The translations under genes and the position numbers were made by a program. DNA of 5,799 nucleotides. Source: Candidatus Zixiibacteriota bacterium. GTDB lineage: Bacteria; Zixibacteria; MSB-5A5; SM1-73. How positions within the stretch are numbered: the stretch's first letter is position 1; each line of letters opens with the position of its first letter. The notes under the pieces were generated by a model. The model was not told the DNA's origin, searched no databases, and worked only from the letters and a program-made list of their open reading frames with translations. The stretch is from assembly GCA_023127875.1 (NCBI GenBank), contig JAGMFA010000128.1, positions 1 through 5,799 on the forward strand, written 5' to 3'. This document shows positions 1 through 5,616 of this stretch, in pieces.

Positions 1-325
1 CGCATCGGATTCCAAGCCCCCGATCCCATGGATCCTGCGGACTTTTAGTCGGGGATAGTTGACTTCAGCAGTAGAGAACGGAAGGGACTCCTTTGACGGC
101 GTAGTCAAATGGCTCCGAAAAAAATTAGAACAGTTCACAGTATTCCACTCTAAGGGAACCTCATCGGGAAAAGGAAGATTTGTTTTTGCAGGATCAATTA
201 TGTACCTTCAAAAGCAGATTTGAAGCAAGCTCTTATCTTTCTTCGTTACAATGTGTGGTCTAACCCAACGGGTGGACAGAGAAAATTGAGGTTTAATAAT
301 AATGACTCAATAGTTTACGCCATGG
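1..325. other. Left margin without a convincing gene
   Basis: No open frame here has a start codon, ribosome binding site and recognisable product. Three short open stretches exist on the plus strand. Positions 1-48 could be the last 15 codons of a gene entering from the left (ends PMDPADF then TAG). Positions 59-223 (ends SIMYLQKQI) and 154-351 (contains LRYNVWSNPTGG) overlap in different frames and read smoothly only if joined by a one-base shift near 197-200. They may be a decayed gene, but I do not recognise the product and the stretches are short enough to be chance. No clear terminator for the minus-strand regulator is visible; a weak ATTGAG/CTCAAT pairing around 285-310 is the only candidate. 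Confidence 0.4.
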
Positions 326-1687
326 TTAAACTTCAATTTTGTATTTTTTGATCTTTTCGAACAGGGTGGTATAATCAATCTTTAATGCTTGAGAGGCTTT
401 TCTTTTGTTTCCTCGAACCTGACTTAGCACCCGGATTATCAAAGCTCTTTCCGCCTCTGCCTGAGCATACTGCCCCACCTCTTTCAATCCTGCCCCTTCT
501 CGCAATCTTATCTCATTGGGTGAAGGAATTCTTATGGCCAGATGCTCGGGTAAAATCTTTTTGCCCTCGCACAGAATTATGGCTCTTTCTATCGTATTTT
601 CCAGTTCCCTCACATTGCCGGGCCAGTGGTATTTATCCAAAAGAGCCATCGCCTCCTTAGAGATACTCTTCTTGGGCTTTTTCATCTCGGAATAATATTT
701 TTTCACAAAATAGACAGCTAACTCTGGTATGTCCTCCCTTCTTTCTCTCAAGGGCGGGATGGTAATAGGAAAGACGGACAATCTATAAAACAGGTCTTCC
801 CGAAATTGTTTTTTCTCTGTGGCTTTTTTTAAGTCCGCATTGGAGGCCGCGATTACTCTCACATCTACGGTTATGGTCTTTGTTCCTCCCAGTCGTTCAA
901 AGGTCCTGTCCTGAAGAACCCGGAGAAGTTTAGCCTGAAGGGCGATATCCAAGTCTCCCACTTCATCCAAGAAAATGGTTCCTCCCTGTGCTATCTCAAA
1001 TTTTCCCATCTTGCGAGCCACTGCTCCGGTATAAGCTCCTCTTTCCGATCCGAAAAGCTCATTCTCCAAAAGCTCCCTGGGAATAGCCGCACAGTTGATA
1101 GCTACATAAGGACACTTCCTTCTGGCGCTCAGGCTATGTATGGCGCGAGCAAAAAGCTCCTTCCCTGTTCCGGATTCGCCCAACAGCAACACCGTGGTAT
1201 CTGAAGGAGCCACCTTTTGAATGAGTCGAGAGACCTGCTGCATCTTTTCGCATTTTCCAATGATCTCCGCATATCCTAAGTTGTGCCCCAGCTCCTCTCT
1301 CAAAAGCACGTTTTCCGCCACCAATCTGCGGTTCTCCAATGCTCTTTTGATCAGAACGCTTAAATGATCAGTATCGAAAGGCTTGGTGAGAAAATCGAAA
1401 GCCCCCTCCTTCATAGCCTCCACCGCTGTCTCAATGGTGCCGTAAGCTGTCATCAGAATAACTGCCACGTCGTGATCCAGTTCCTTCAATGAAGACAACA
1501 CTTCAATTCCATCCATCTTAGGAAGTTTTAAATCTGCCAGCACCAGGTCATATTTCTTTTCCTTAGCTCTCTCCAGCCCGCCTTCACCATCTCTGACAGT
1601 CTCCACCTCATATCCTTCCGCCGCCAGAGTTTTGGAAAGCATCTCTCTCATGCTATCTTTATCTTCAATCACTAAAATCGAAGGCAT
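326..1687 (-). CDS. Sigma-54-dependent response regulator, NtrC family
   Basis: A 453-residue cytoplasmic transcription activator that, when phosphorylated, should hydrolyse ATP to open sigma-54 RNA polymerase promoters. Three domains are visible. The receiver (about 1-120) has acidic pair E8/D9, phospho-acceptor D52 (in ADLKLP), T80 and K102. The AAA+ domain (about 142-375) has Walker A GESGTGKE 170-177, the sigma-54 contact loop GAYTGA 217-222, Walker B GGTIFLDEVGD 235-245, sensor I near 277-283, arginine-finger segment FREDLFYRL 295-303 and sensor II WPGNVREL 355-362. A Fis-type helix-turn-helix lies at about 427-451. Length and domain order are typical of NtrC/ZraR/AtoC proteins. The contact loop has tyrosine where phenylalanine is usual, a known conservative variant. 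The ATG is supported by AAGGAGG five bases upstream. No histidine kinase is next to it, so signal and targets are unknown. It is certain as a family, unassigned as an orthologue. Confidence 0.96.
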   Translation of the reverse strand: MPSILVIEDKDSMREMLSKTLAAEGYEVETVRDGEGGLERAKEKKYDLVLADLKLPKMDGIEVLSSLKELDHDVAVILMTAYGTIETAVEAMKEGAFDFLTKPFDTDHLSVLIKRALENRRLVAENVLLREELGHNLGYAEIIGKCEKMQQVSRLIQKVAPSDTTVLLLGESGTGKELFARAIHSLSARRKCPYVAINCAAIPRELLENELFGSERGAYTGAVARKMGKFEIAQGGTIFLDEVGDLDIALQAKLLRVLQDRTFERLGGTKTITVDVRVIAASNADLKKATEKKQFREDLFYRLSVFPITIPPLRERREDIPELAVYFVKKYYSEMKKPKKSISKEAMALLDKYHWPGNVRELENTIERAIILCEGKKILPEHLAIRIPSPNEIRLREGAGLKEVGQYAQAEAERALIIRVLSQVRGNKRKASQALKIDYTTLFEKIKKYKIEV

Positions 1688-1692
1688 AGCCC

Positions 1693-1699
1693 CCTCCTT
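1693..1699 (-). promoter_or_regulatory. Ribosome binding site of the response regulator
   Basis: Read on the minus strand this is AAGGAGG, followed by a five-base spacer (GGGCT) and the ATG ending at 1685. It fixes the start of the regulator at 1687. Confidence 0.85.
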
Positions 1700-1736
1700 G
1701 TTGTCAAAAGAATTCCGTCCTTATAAGAAAAGAGTC

Positions 1737-1764
1737 ATAATACCTATCGAGATAATCGACACAA
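1737..1764 (-). promoter_or_regulatory. Possible sigma-70 promoter for the response regulator
   Basis: On the minus strand a TATTAT box (1737-1742, five of six consensus bases) lies 16 bases downstream of TTGTGT (1759-1764, weak match to TTGACA). The position, about 50 bases upstream of the start codon, is sensible. The -35 box is poor, so this is only a candidate. I found no convincing sigma-54 (GG-N10-GC) site. Confidence 0.3.
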
Positions 1765-1862
1765 GTTGTCATCTCTTTTGATTGAGGAGAAAAGTTGTAT
1801 GAAAAATGGGCAAGAGTTGTAGGGACGGCAGAGGAACTTTAATACCCCTTAGAGAACCTCTC

Positions 1863-2063
1863 CCCCTCTCCATCAAGAGAATGTGTAATAATGTTATTCT
1901 GACCCGTACGGGGAAGAATCTCTATTTTGCAACTCATTGTAAGTATTAGATTCTTCGCTTCGCTCCCTTCGACTTCGCTCAGGGACGGTGAGCAGAGTCG
2001 AACCGTCAGAATGACAAATGTATGTTTTTAAGGATTGTGACACAGCCTCCAAATGGAGAGGGG
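1863..2063. repeat. Nested inverted-repeat element
   Basis: Several arms pair in nested order. CCCCTCTCCAT at 1863-1873 is the exact inverse of 2053-2063. GTTATTCTGAC (1893-1903) pairs with 2005-2015 at 10 of 11 bases. GAAGAATCT (1913-1921) is the exact inverse of 1948-1956. TTCGACTTCGCTCA (1968-1981) pairs with 1989-2002 at 12 of 14 around a seven-base loop. The right half contains the recurring TTCGCTTCGCTC-type motif seen in palindromic intergenic repeats of many environmental bacterial genomes (from memory, not searched). A minus-strand open frame crosses it (1894-2232) but its translation is repeat-derived, rich in S, R and E, so I do not call it a gene. Function unknown; it could be a non-coding mobile repeat or a transcript-folding element. 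Confidence 0.7.
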
Positions 2064-2423
2064 AACAAGGAAATAGTGTTACGTTAAAAAGGATTTCCTT
2101 ATAAGATTTGTATTGGTATGCAAGAAGTTGACAAACAAAACCAAAAACAAACCTTAAGAAGGAAGTCCATATGTCCAATAATACTAAACTTTTCATTAAA
2201 GTGCTACGATTTATTTCAAAACCTAAATTCAATGCTTTGGTTCAAAAGCTTCAGACCGATAAACATTACCGAAAATTCTTCAGTTATCAGCATCTTCTGG
2301 CTTTTGTGTTTGCCCAGTTTAGTAACACCGCCAGCCTGAGAGAACTTAATTGGGCTATGCATATGAATTGTAATCTTAAGCTGGACAGCCCGTCTGGGTA
2401 TGTTAACTTCAGCCGACTTCAGC

Positions 2424-2449
2424 TCGTATGAGTGCATACGCATCGTTTT
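2424..2449 (+). repeat. 26-bp palindromic insert, copy A
   Basis: This begins TCGTATGAGTGCATACG and contains inner inverted arms CGTATG and CATACG with a four-base centre. It supplies the TGA stop that interrupts the transposase and sits exactly where the central part of the gene is missing. It matches the inverse of 2560-2585 at 24 of 26 bases. Confidence 0.7.
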
Positions 2450-2559
2450 GATTTGTGCGAATTCTGCATCTTGAGAAAAGCAGAAGAGATAGCGGAAATA
2501 TATAGAAAAAGATGGGACATTGAATTGTTCTTCCGATGGGTGAAACAATATCTAAGGAT

Positions 2560-2585
2560 AAAAAGATGCGTATGCATTCATACGA
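2560..2585 (-). repeat. 26-bp palindromic insert, copy B (inverted)
   Basis: Inverse copy of 2424-2449 (mismatches only at two positions), with the same CGTATG/CATACG inner arms. It separates the IK and FLGTS segments of the transposase and accounts for the frameshift. The two copies bound a 162-bp stretch that still encodes the YREK motif. Confidence 0.7.
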
Positions 2586-2779
2586 ATTTCTGGGAACCAG
2601 CCCCAACGCGGTATACTCACAAATATACATAGCTCTGATTACCTATCTGCTGACCGTCCTGTTTAAATTAACAGCAAACTGCAAATTATCCAATTTAGAA
2701 ATATTCAGAATCATAAAACATAACCTTTTTCAACCTATTAAGAATGTCTGCCTATATGGCTATGATTAACGCAACACTA

Positions 2780-3198
2780 CTACCCACAGGCCCGTAGAGG
2801 GCTCCGTTTTAATATAGCTTAAGGTGGATTTAATTTTAGGTTTGATTTTTGTATGGGCGTCATTTTATTGATACCTCTCTGCCTTCGGCGGGATCTTCGA
2901 TTACTGTGGTGGGATGAGGGAGCCCCCAGAGGGGAGGGCATACACGTCCCCGTTAAGCATAACGTCTCCACGAAGAGCAGGAGGGTGCCTCACAGCTGAT
3001 TAGACCGATTAAGCTGATACCGATCCTATGGATCCCAAATTCGGATGATTTTTATCTGCTTAATAGATTCGCTACGCTCACTACAAGTCTGCTGCATCTG
3101 CTGTGAGGATCTTTCTGCTATCTTTAGACGTTATCATCCACCCCCTTGGGGAGTGTCTGATTTGTATTTGGTCTATACATGGGGCGCCCGTTTTTCTC
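2780..3198. other. Gene-free spacer between the IS remnant and the oxoamine synthase
   Basis: No open frame with a start, ribosome binding site or familiar product was found on either strand. It holds several small hairpins: GCCC/GGGC at 2790-2802, CCCC-AGA-GGGG near 2925-2936 and CGTTA-AGCA-TAACG at 2951-2964. It also holds the large inverted repeat listed at 2988-3108. Just left of the promoter is the self-complementary GGGCGCCC (3182-3189). Confidence 0.5.
2988..3108. repeat. 121-bp imperfect inverted repeat with an interrupted right arm
   Basis: Outer arms CCTCACAGCTGAT (2988-3000) and 3096-3108 pair at 12 of 13 bases. Inner arms ATTAAGCTGATA (3008-3019) and 3053-3064 pair at 11 of 12. 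The centre is itself self-complementary, with GATCC-TAT-GGATC at 3022-3034 and CCGA/TCGG pairing around it. The left arms are 7 bases apart, but the right arms are separated by 31 bases. The extra is a segment around 3065-3090 containing TTCGCTACGCTCA, as if a second small repeat had entered the right arm. It carries no gene and looks like a palindromic intergenic repeat or MITE-like relic. Confidence 0.65.
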
Positions 3199-3227
3199 TT
3201 GACAATTAGAAGCTATTTTTTTAAGAT
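3199..3227 (+). promoter_or_regulatory. Sigma-70-type promoter for the oxoamine synthase
   Basis: A perfect TTGACA (3199-3204), a 17-base spacer and TAAGAT (3222-3227, four of six consensus bases including the key first A and final T). Transcription would begin near 3234, giving an untranslated leader of about 90 bases before the ATG at 3324. Confidence 0.65.
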
Positions 3228-3323
3228 AAAGTGTTTAAAATTAGTGTAAGAGAAATATTTAGGTTATAGCATGAGCCAGAGGGCAAATCTTAAAGAGTCA
3301 ACCGGACTCAATTCTGAGGTAAG

Positions 3324-4505
3324 ATGGACATATTCGAAAAATGCACAAATTTCACTGAAGCCGATGAGGTGAAGAAGCTGGGGGTCTATCCTTATTTTCG
3401 CGCTATCTCCTCTGGTCAGGATACCGAGGTGATGGTGGAGGGAAAGAAGATGATCATGATCGGCTCCAACAACTATCTGGGCTTGACCTCGCATCCCAAG
3501 GTGAACCAAGCCGCCATGCAGGCGGTGAAAAAATTTGGCTCCGGTTGCACCGGCTCCAGGTTCCTAAACGGGACTCTGGACATTCACGAGGAGTTAGAGG
3601 AGAGACTGGCCAAGTTCATGAAAAAGGAAGCTGCTTTGGTCTTCTCCACCGGCTTCCAGACCAATCTGGGAACCATCTCCACGTTGGTGAACCGGAAGGA
3701 CTACGTGATCATCGACAGATCGGTTCACGCCAGCATAGTGGATGCCTGCCGGCTTTCCTATGGAACCGTGGTGAAATTCAAGCATAATGATATGGCTGAT
3801 CTGGCGCGGGTCTTGAGCAATTGCGGAAATAATGAAGGAAAATTGATAGCGGTGGATGGAGTGTTCAGTATGGAGGGGGATATCGCCAACCTGCCAGAGA
3901 TCACGAAACTAGCCAAAACGCACAATGCCCGGGTGATGGTAGATGATGCCCATTCCATCGGGGTTTTGGGGGAGCATGGTCGGGGTACCGCGGAGCACTT
4001 CGGTCTGAACGACGAGGTAGATATGGTGATGGGCACCTTTTCCAAATCGTTCGCCTCGTTGGGCGGCTTCATCGTTAGCACCGAAAGGGTGATCAATTAC
4101 ATAAAGCATTTCTCCCGCCCCTTAATCTTCTCCGCCAGCCCGCCCCCTGCCGCGGTGGCAACCTGCCTGGCAGCTTTAGACATCATCGAAAGCGAGCCGG
4201 AAAGAAGAGAAAGACTGTGGGAGATCACCAGAAGAATGCATAAGGAGTTTAAAGCTTTGGGATTTGATATCGGAACTACCCAGACTCCCATCATTCCCAT
4301 ATACATAGGCGATAACATGAAGACGTTCCATTTCTGGAAAATGCTCTCAGATGAAGGCATTTTTGCCAACCCTATAATCAGCCCTGCCGTTCCCTCCGGC
4401 TCCCAACTCCTCCGCACCAGCTACACCGCCACCCATACCGATGAACAACTGGATAGGGTCTTAGAGGTCTTCAAGAAAGTTGGAAAGAAAATGGGGGTTA
4501 TATAG
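3324..4505 (+). CDS. Alpha-oxoamine synthase, serine palmitoyltransferase/KBL-like
   Basis: A 393-residue soluble PLP enzyme of the alpha-oxoamine synthase family (BioF, KBL, HemA, Spt), which condense an amino acid with an acyl-CoA or acyl-ACP and release CO2. Visible hallmarks are GVYPYFR 20-26, GSNNYLGL 47-54, [17 protein letters not shown] 72-88, the PLP-stacking H135, [10 protein letters not shown] 177-186, [15 protein letters not shown] 207-221 with D207 and H210, and the Schiff-base lysine K241 in [12 protein letters not shown]. The GVYPYFR start, GSNNYLGL and the SPPPAA segment resemble the bacterial serine-palmitoyltransferase-like group more than classic Kbl or BioF (from remembered family sequences, not aligned). 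Substrate is therefore uncertain: serine plus palmitoyl-thioester (sphingolipid), glycine plus acetyl-CoA, or another pair. The length is normal and no key residue is missing. The start is supported by TGAGGT just upstream and by the fit of the N-terminus; the ATG at 3271 is out of frame. It has its own promoter and no co-directional partner nearby. Confidence 0.93.
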   Translation: MDIFEKCTNFTEADEVKKLGVYPYFRAISSGQDTEVMVEGKKMIMIGSNNYLGLTSHPKVNQAAMQAVKKFGSGCTGSRFLNGTLDIHEELEERLAKFMKKEAALVFSTGFQTNLGTISTLVNRKDYVIIDRSVHASIVDACRLSYGTVVKFKHNDMADLARVLSNCGNNEGKLIAVDGVFSMEGDIANLPEITKLAKTHNARVMVDDAHSIGVLGEHGRGTAEHFGLNDEVDMVMGTFSKSFASLGGFIVSTERVINYIKHFSRPLIFSASPPPAAVATCLAALDIIESEPERRERLWEITRRMHKEFKALGFDIGTTQTPIIPIYIGDNMKTFHFWKMLSDEGIFANPIISPAVPSGSQLLRTSYTATHTDEQLDRVLEVFKKVGKKMGVI

Positions 4506-4537
4506 GATTCTTTGTTTATTCTTTCGTTGGTAAGGGA

Positions 4538-4623
4538 CACCTTGTCCATGACCAAAAGCGTCACGGACGAGGGTTCATCTTGAAGGATTCACCCTGAATG
4601 GCGTCCGTGACGAACAAGAGGTG
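4538..4623 (+). repeat. Long hairpin downstream of the oxoamine synthase
   Basis: A perfect 11-bp stem, CGTCACGGACG (4559-4569) with 4602-4612, encloses a 32-base loop. The loop forms its own stem (GGGT at 4571-4574 with ACCC at 4591-4594, plus nearby partial pairing). Outside, CACCTTGT (4538-4545) pairs imperfectly with ACAAGAGGTG (4614-4623). No run of T follows, so it is not a standard intrinsic terminator; it may protect the 3' end of the transcript or be a mobile palindromic repeat. Its loop words AGGGTTCATC and GGATTCACCCTG recur at 5510-5519 and 5575-5586 in the right-hand repeat. Confidence 0.7.
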
Positions 4624-4647
4624 GGAAAAAAGATGGGGGTGATTTGA
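4621..4647 (+). pseudogene. Relic second copy of the oxoamine synthase C-terminus
   Basis: These nine codons read VGKKMGVI plus stop, identical in protein to the end of the intact gene (4479-4505). The two differ at five third-codon positions, all synonymous, and in the stop codon (TGA versus TAG). Upstream of the copy the sequence is the hairpin, not enzyme, apart from a short CAAGA match. This fits the surviving tail of a diverged paralogue or an older allele whose body was lost when the hairpin element arrived. The stretch is short and purine-rich, so coincidence is not excluded. Confidence 0.45.
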
Positions 4648-4679
4648 AGGTGCCCAAAGGTAAGTCCGATTAATTGTCT

Positions 4680-4701
4680 GGTTACTAAGCGGTTAACTAA
4701 G
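4680..4701 (+). promoter_or_regulatory. Tandem direct repeat, possible operator of the PIN cassette
   Basis: GGTTACTAAG (4680-4689) is followed one base later by GGTTAACTAAG (4691-4701); they are the same word apart from one extra A. The second copy runs into the AAGGAG ribosome binding site (4699-4704). Autoregulated toxin-antitoxin operons often have paired sites here, so an operator is plausible. I found no good -35/-10 pair upstream. Confidence 0.3.
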
Positions 4702-4709
4702 GAGAAACG

Positions 4710-5159
4710 GTGAGAGTTTATCTGGATGTTTGCTGTTTGAATAGACCGTTTGATGACCAGACTCAAGATAGACTCCGGTTCGAATCTGAAGCTATTCTTA
4801 CAATTCTTCATCGTTGTGAAATCGGTAAGTGGAAATTGGTCACAAGCGAGGTAACGGACTTAGAAATCTCCAGAATTCCTAGCGTCGACAGAAAAAGAAA
4901 AGTGGCGATTTTGGTTTCTCTTTCTGACCATACGATAGTGATTGATGAGGAAATTGAAAGACGAGCCTTATTCCTGAGGAAGAAGGGATTTAAACCTTTT
5001 GACGCTTTACATCTTGCATGCGCAGAAAAATGGAAAGTGGATGTTTTATTGACAACTGACGATAAATTCTTGCGTAAGGCTCAGAGAAACCCTAAGGTAT
5101 TGAAAGTAAAAATGGCTAATCCCGCAGCATGGTTAGCGGAGGTGATAAAAAATGAGTAG
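4710..5159 (+). CDS. PIN-domain ribonuclease, VapC-like toxin candidate
   Basis: A 149-residue cytoplasmic protein of the PIN-domain family, single-strand RNA nucleases that use a cluster of acidic residues to hold magnesium or manganese. The N-terminus MRVYLDVCCLNRPFDD carries the first acid, D6. E47 (TSEVTDLE) is the likely second, D98 (FDALHLACA) the third, and D117/D118 (LLTTDDKFL) the fourth. The first segment matches the YLDxCCxNRPFDD subgroup of stand-alone PIN proteins known from many bacteria. It spans the usual VapC length, so it looks intact. The GTG start is supported by AAGGAG (4699-4704) five bases upstream. The gene overlaps the next by eight bases, implying joint transcription and coupled translation. 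No VapB-like gene precedes it, so any antitoxin would be the downstream protein. Toxin activity is inferred from the family, not shown. Confidence 0.88.
   Translation: MRVYLDVCCLNRPFDDQTQDRLRFESEAILTILHRCEIGKWKLVTSEVTDLEISRIPSVDRKRKVAILVSLSDHTIVIDEEIERRALFLRKKGFKPFDALHLACAEKWKVDVLLTTDDKFLRKAQRNPKVLKVKMANPAAWLAEVIKNE
5138..5146 (+). promoter_or_regulatory. Near-perfect Shine-Dalgarno inside the PIN gene
   Basis: GGAGGTGAT is complementary to nine bases of the usual 16S rRNA tail and lies five A bases before the ATG at 5152. It decides the start of the small downstream gene and is clearly stronger than the PIN gene's AAGGAG plus GTG. The second product should therefore be made in excess. Confidence 0.85.
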
Positions 5160-5358
5160 ACAAACCATGTCCTTGAACCAGATCAGAGAAGTTGGGTTGG
5201 AGGTGTTAACCAAAGCCTTAGGTCCGGTGGGTATGGTTCGCTTTCTGCAACAATTCGACAGAGGGGCAGGAGATTATACTAAAAATCGAGAGAAGTGGTT
5301 GAGGGGGATAAACCTGCAAAGCATTTTGAAAGAGATGAAAAGAAAACACCTGAAATAA
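5152..5358 (+). CDS. Small conserved-type protein coupled to the PIN gene, antitoxin candidate
   Basis: A 68-residue protein with no signal peptide or membrane segment. A predicted helical N-terminal half (LNQIREVGLEVLTKALGPVG, residues 8-27) is followed by VRFLQQFDRGAGDYTKNREKWL and a basic tail (KEMKRKHLK). The pattern ALGPVGMxRFxQQ then GxGDYTxxRxxWL is one I recall from small hypothetical proteins found next to PIN-domain genes, but I cannot name a characterised family. The start at 5152 is set by the strong Shine-Dalgarno at 5138-5146; M6 would leave that site too far away. The eight-base overlap with the PIN stop codon indicates tight coupling. Partner or antitoxin is inferred from position, size and expected translation ratio. 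Being the second gene, it has the reverse of the usual VapBC order. Confidence 0.8.
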   Translation: MSRQTMSLNQIREVGLEVLTKALGPVGMVRFLQQFDRGAGDYTKNREKWLRGINLQSILKEMKRKHLK

Positions 5359-5454
5359 TAGGCTTCCCGCTTTCCAAAAGTAAAGCTAAATTTGCACCAG
5401 CTGCACCCCTTGATTGGGTGGGGGTTTAAGGGCGTGTTGAAAAAGCTCCACTCC

Positions 5455-5480
5455 GGGGTGGGATGAATTCCCACCCCTTT
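5455..5480 (+). terminator. Possible intrinsic terminator of the PIN cassette
   Basis: GGGGTGGGA (5455-5463) pairs perfectly with 5469-5477 around a five-base TGAAT loop and is followed by only TTT. It lies about 100 bases past the small gene. A weaker stem, CACCC/GGGTG at 5404-5420 followed by GGGGTTTAA, lies closer. The short T-runs make termination uncertain, and the hairpin is also part of the repeat element. Confidence 0.35.
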
Positions 5481-5513
5481 AGAAGACAATTACTTATCAT
5501 CCATAAGGCAGGG

Positions 5514-5599
5514 TTCATCCTGCCCTTCGGTCCTGCACTTCGTCTTCCGCCAAAGACGGGATGTCGAAGGAAAGGGATTCACCCTGCCCTTCGGTCCTG
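5514..5599 (+). repeat. 22-base direct repeat pair
   Basis: TTCATCCTGCCCTTCGGTCC starts at 5514 and recurs at 5578 with one change (T to C at the fifth base), each copy running 22 bases at a 64-base offset. Each copy begins a hairpin-forming block, so the element appears to have grown by duplicating a unit. Confidence 0.75.
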
Positions 5600-5616
5600 A
5601 GACCTCAGGGTCGAAG
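5589..5616 (+). repeat. 28-base palindrome
   Basis: CTTCG-GT-CCTGAG at 5589-5601 faces CTCAGG-GT-CGAAG at 5604-5616 across an AC centre. In RNA the two GT/GT positions would form G-U wobbles, giving a continuous 13-pair stem on the plus-strand transcript. Confidence 0.65.

Larger units (their letters stand above)
2171..2769 (+). pseudogene. IS4-family transposase remnant (DUF4372-like N-terminus, YREK C-terminus)
   Basis: Codons 1-86 (2171-2431) resemble the DUF4372 N-terminal domain of IS4-type transposases: FNALVQKLQTDKHYRKF, then LLAFVFAQFSNTASLREL. The frame meets a TGA at 2429-2431 and continues in the same frame with AEEIAEIYRKRWDIELFFRW, which contains the IS4 signature Y-x2-R-x3-E-x6-K including the catalytic glutamate. 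After about 2565 the homologous reading (FLGTSPNAVYSQIYIALITY) moves to another frame and ends at 2769. The shift fits an extra 20 or so bases (length 2 modulo 3) inserted between IK and FLGTS. The central part, with the two catalytic aspartates, is missing: roughly 180-200 codons compared with family length. The upstream AAGGAAG (2159-2165) is a plausible ribosome binding site. So there are three lesions: internal deletion, in-frame stop and frameshift. Confidence 0.85.
2074..2779 (+). mobile_element. Degenerate IS4-type insertion sequence
   Basis: The ends carry inverted repeats of 14 bp: TAGTGTTACGTTAA at 2074-2087 and its inverse with one mismatch at 2766-2779. The right repeat overlaps the transposase stop codon (2767-2769), as is usual for compact insertion sequences. 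At about 706 bp the element is roughly half the size expected for an IS with a 370-400 residue transposase, consistent with an internal deletion. I see no clear target-site duplication: left flank ends in AAGGAAA and right flank begins with CTACCC. A small hairpin, GCCC-GTAGA-GGGC at 2790-2802, lies just outside the right end. The element cannot move by itself but might be mobilised by an intact relative elsewhere in the genome. Confidence 0.8.

Noticed and set aside
385..660. Plus-strand open frame opposite the response regulator
   Set aside because: It is antisense to highly conserved AAA+ and helix-turn-helix coding sequence and has proline/leucine-rich shadow composition.
1894..2232. Minus-strand open frame of 112 codons
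   Set aside because: It lies over the inverted-repeat block and the IS start, and its C-terminal part is translated palindromic repeat. It lacks a ribosome binding site and conflicts with the plus-strand transposase remnant.
20..3035. Shared 16-base word CCGATCCYATGGATCC at 20-35 and 3020-3035
   Set aside because: The match is 15 of 16, but the word is self-complementary, the flanks do not match, and a single such pair is not unlikely by chance in 5.8 kb.
3271..3324. Upstream ATG at 3271 as start of the oxoamine synthase
   Set aside because: It is in a different frame and stops shortly after; the ATG at 3324 fits the family N-terminus and has its own ribosome binding site.
3758..4417. Minus-strand open frames within the oxoamine synthase
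   Set aside because: They are shadows of a gene whose every family motif is intact on the plus strand.
4538..4623. Intrinsic terminator or riboswitch after the oxoamine synthase
   Set aside because: No T-run follows the stem, and I recognise no riboswitch consensus. It is kept only as a structured repeat.
5514..5599. CRISPR-like array from the 22-base repeats
   Set aside because: There are only two copies, the spacer would be 42 bases and is itself a hairpin, and no cas gene is present.
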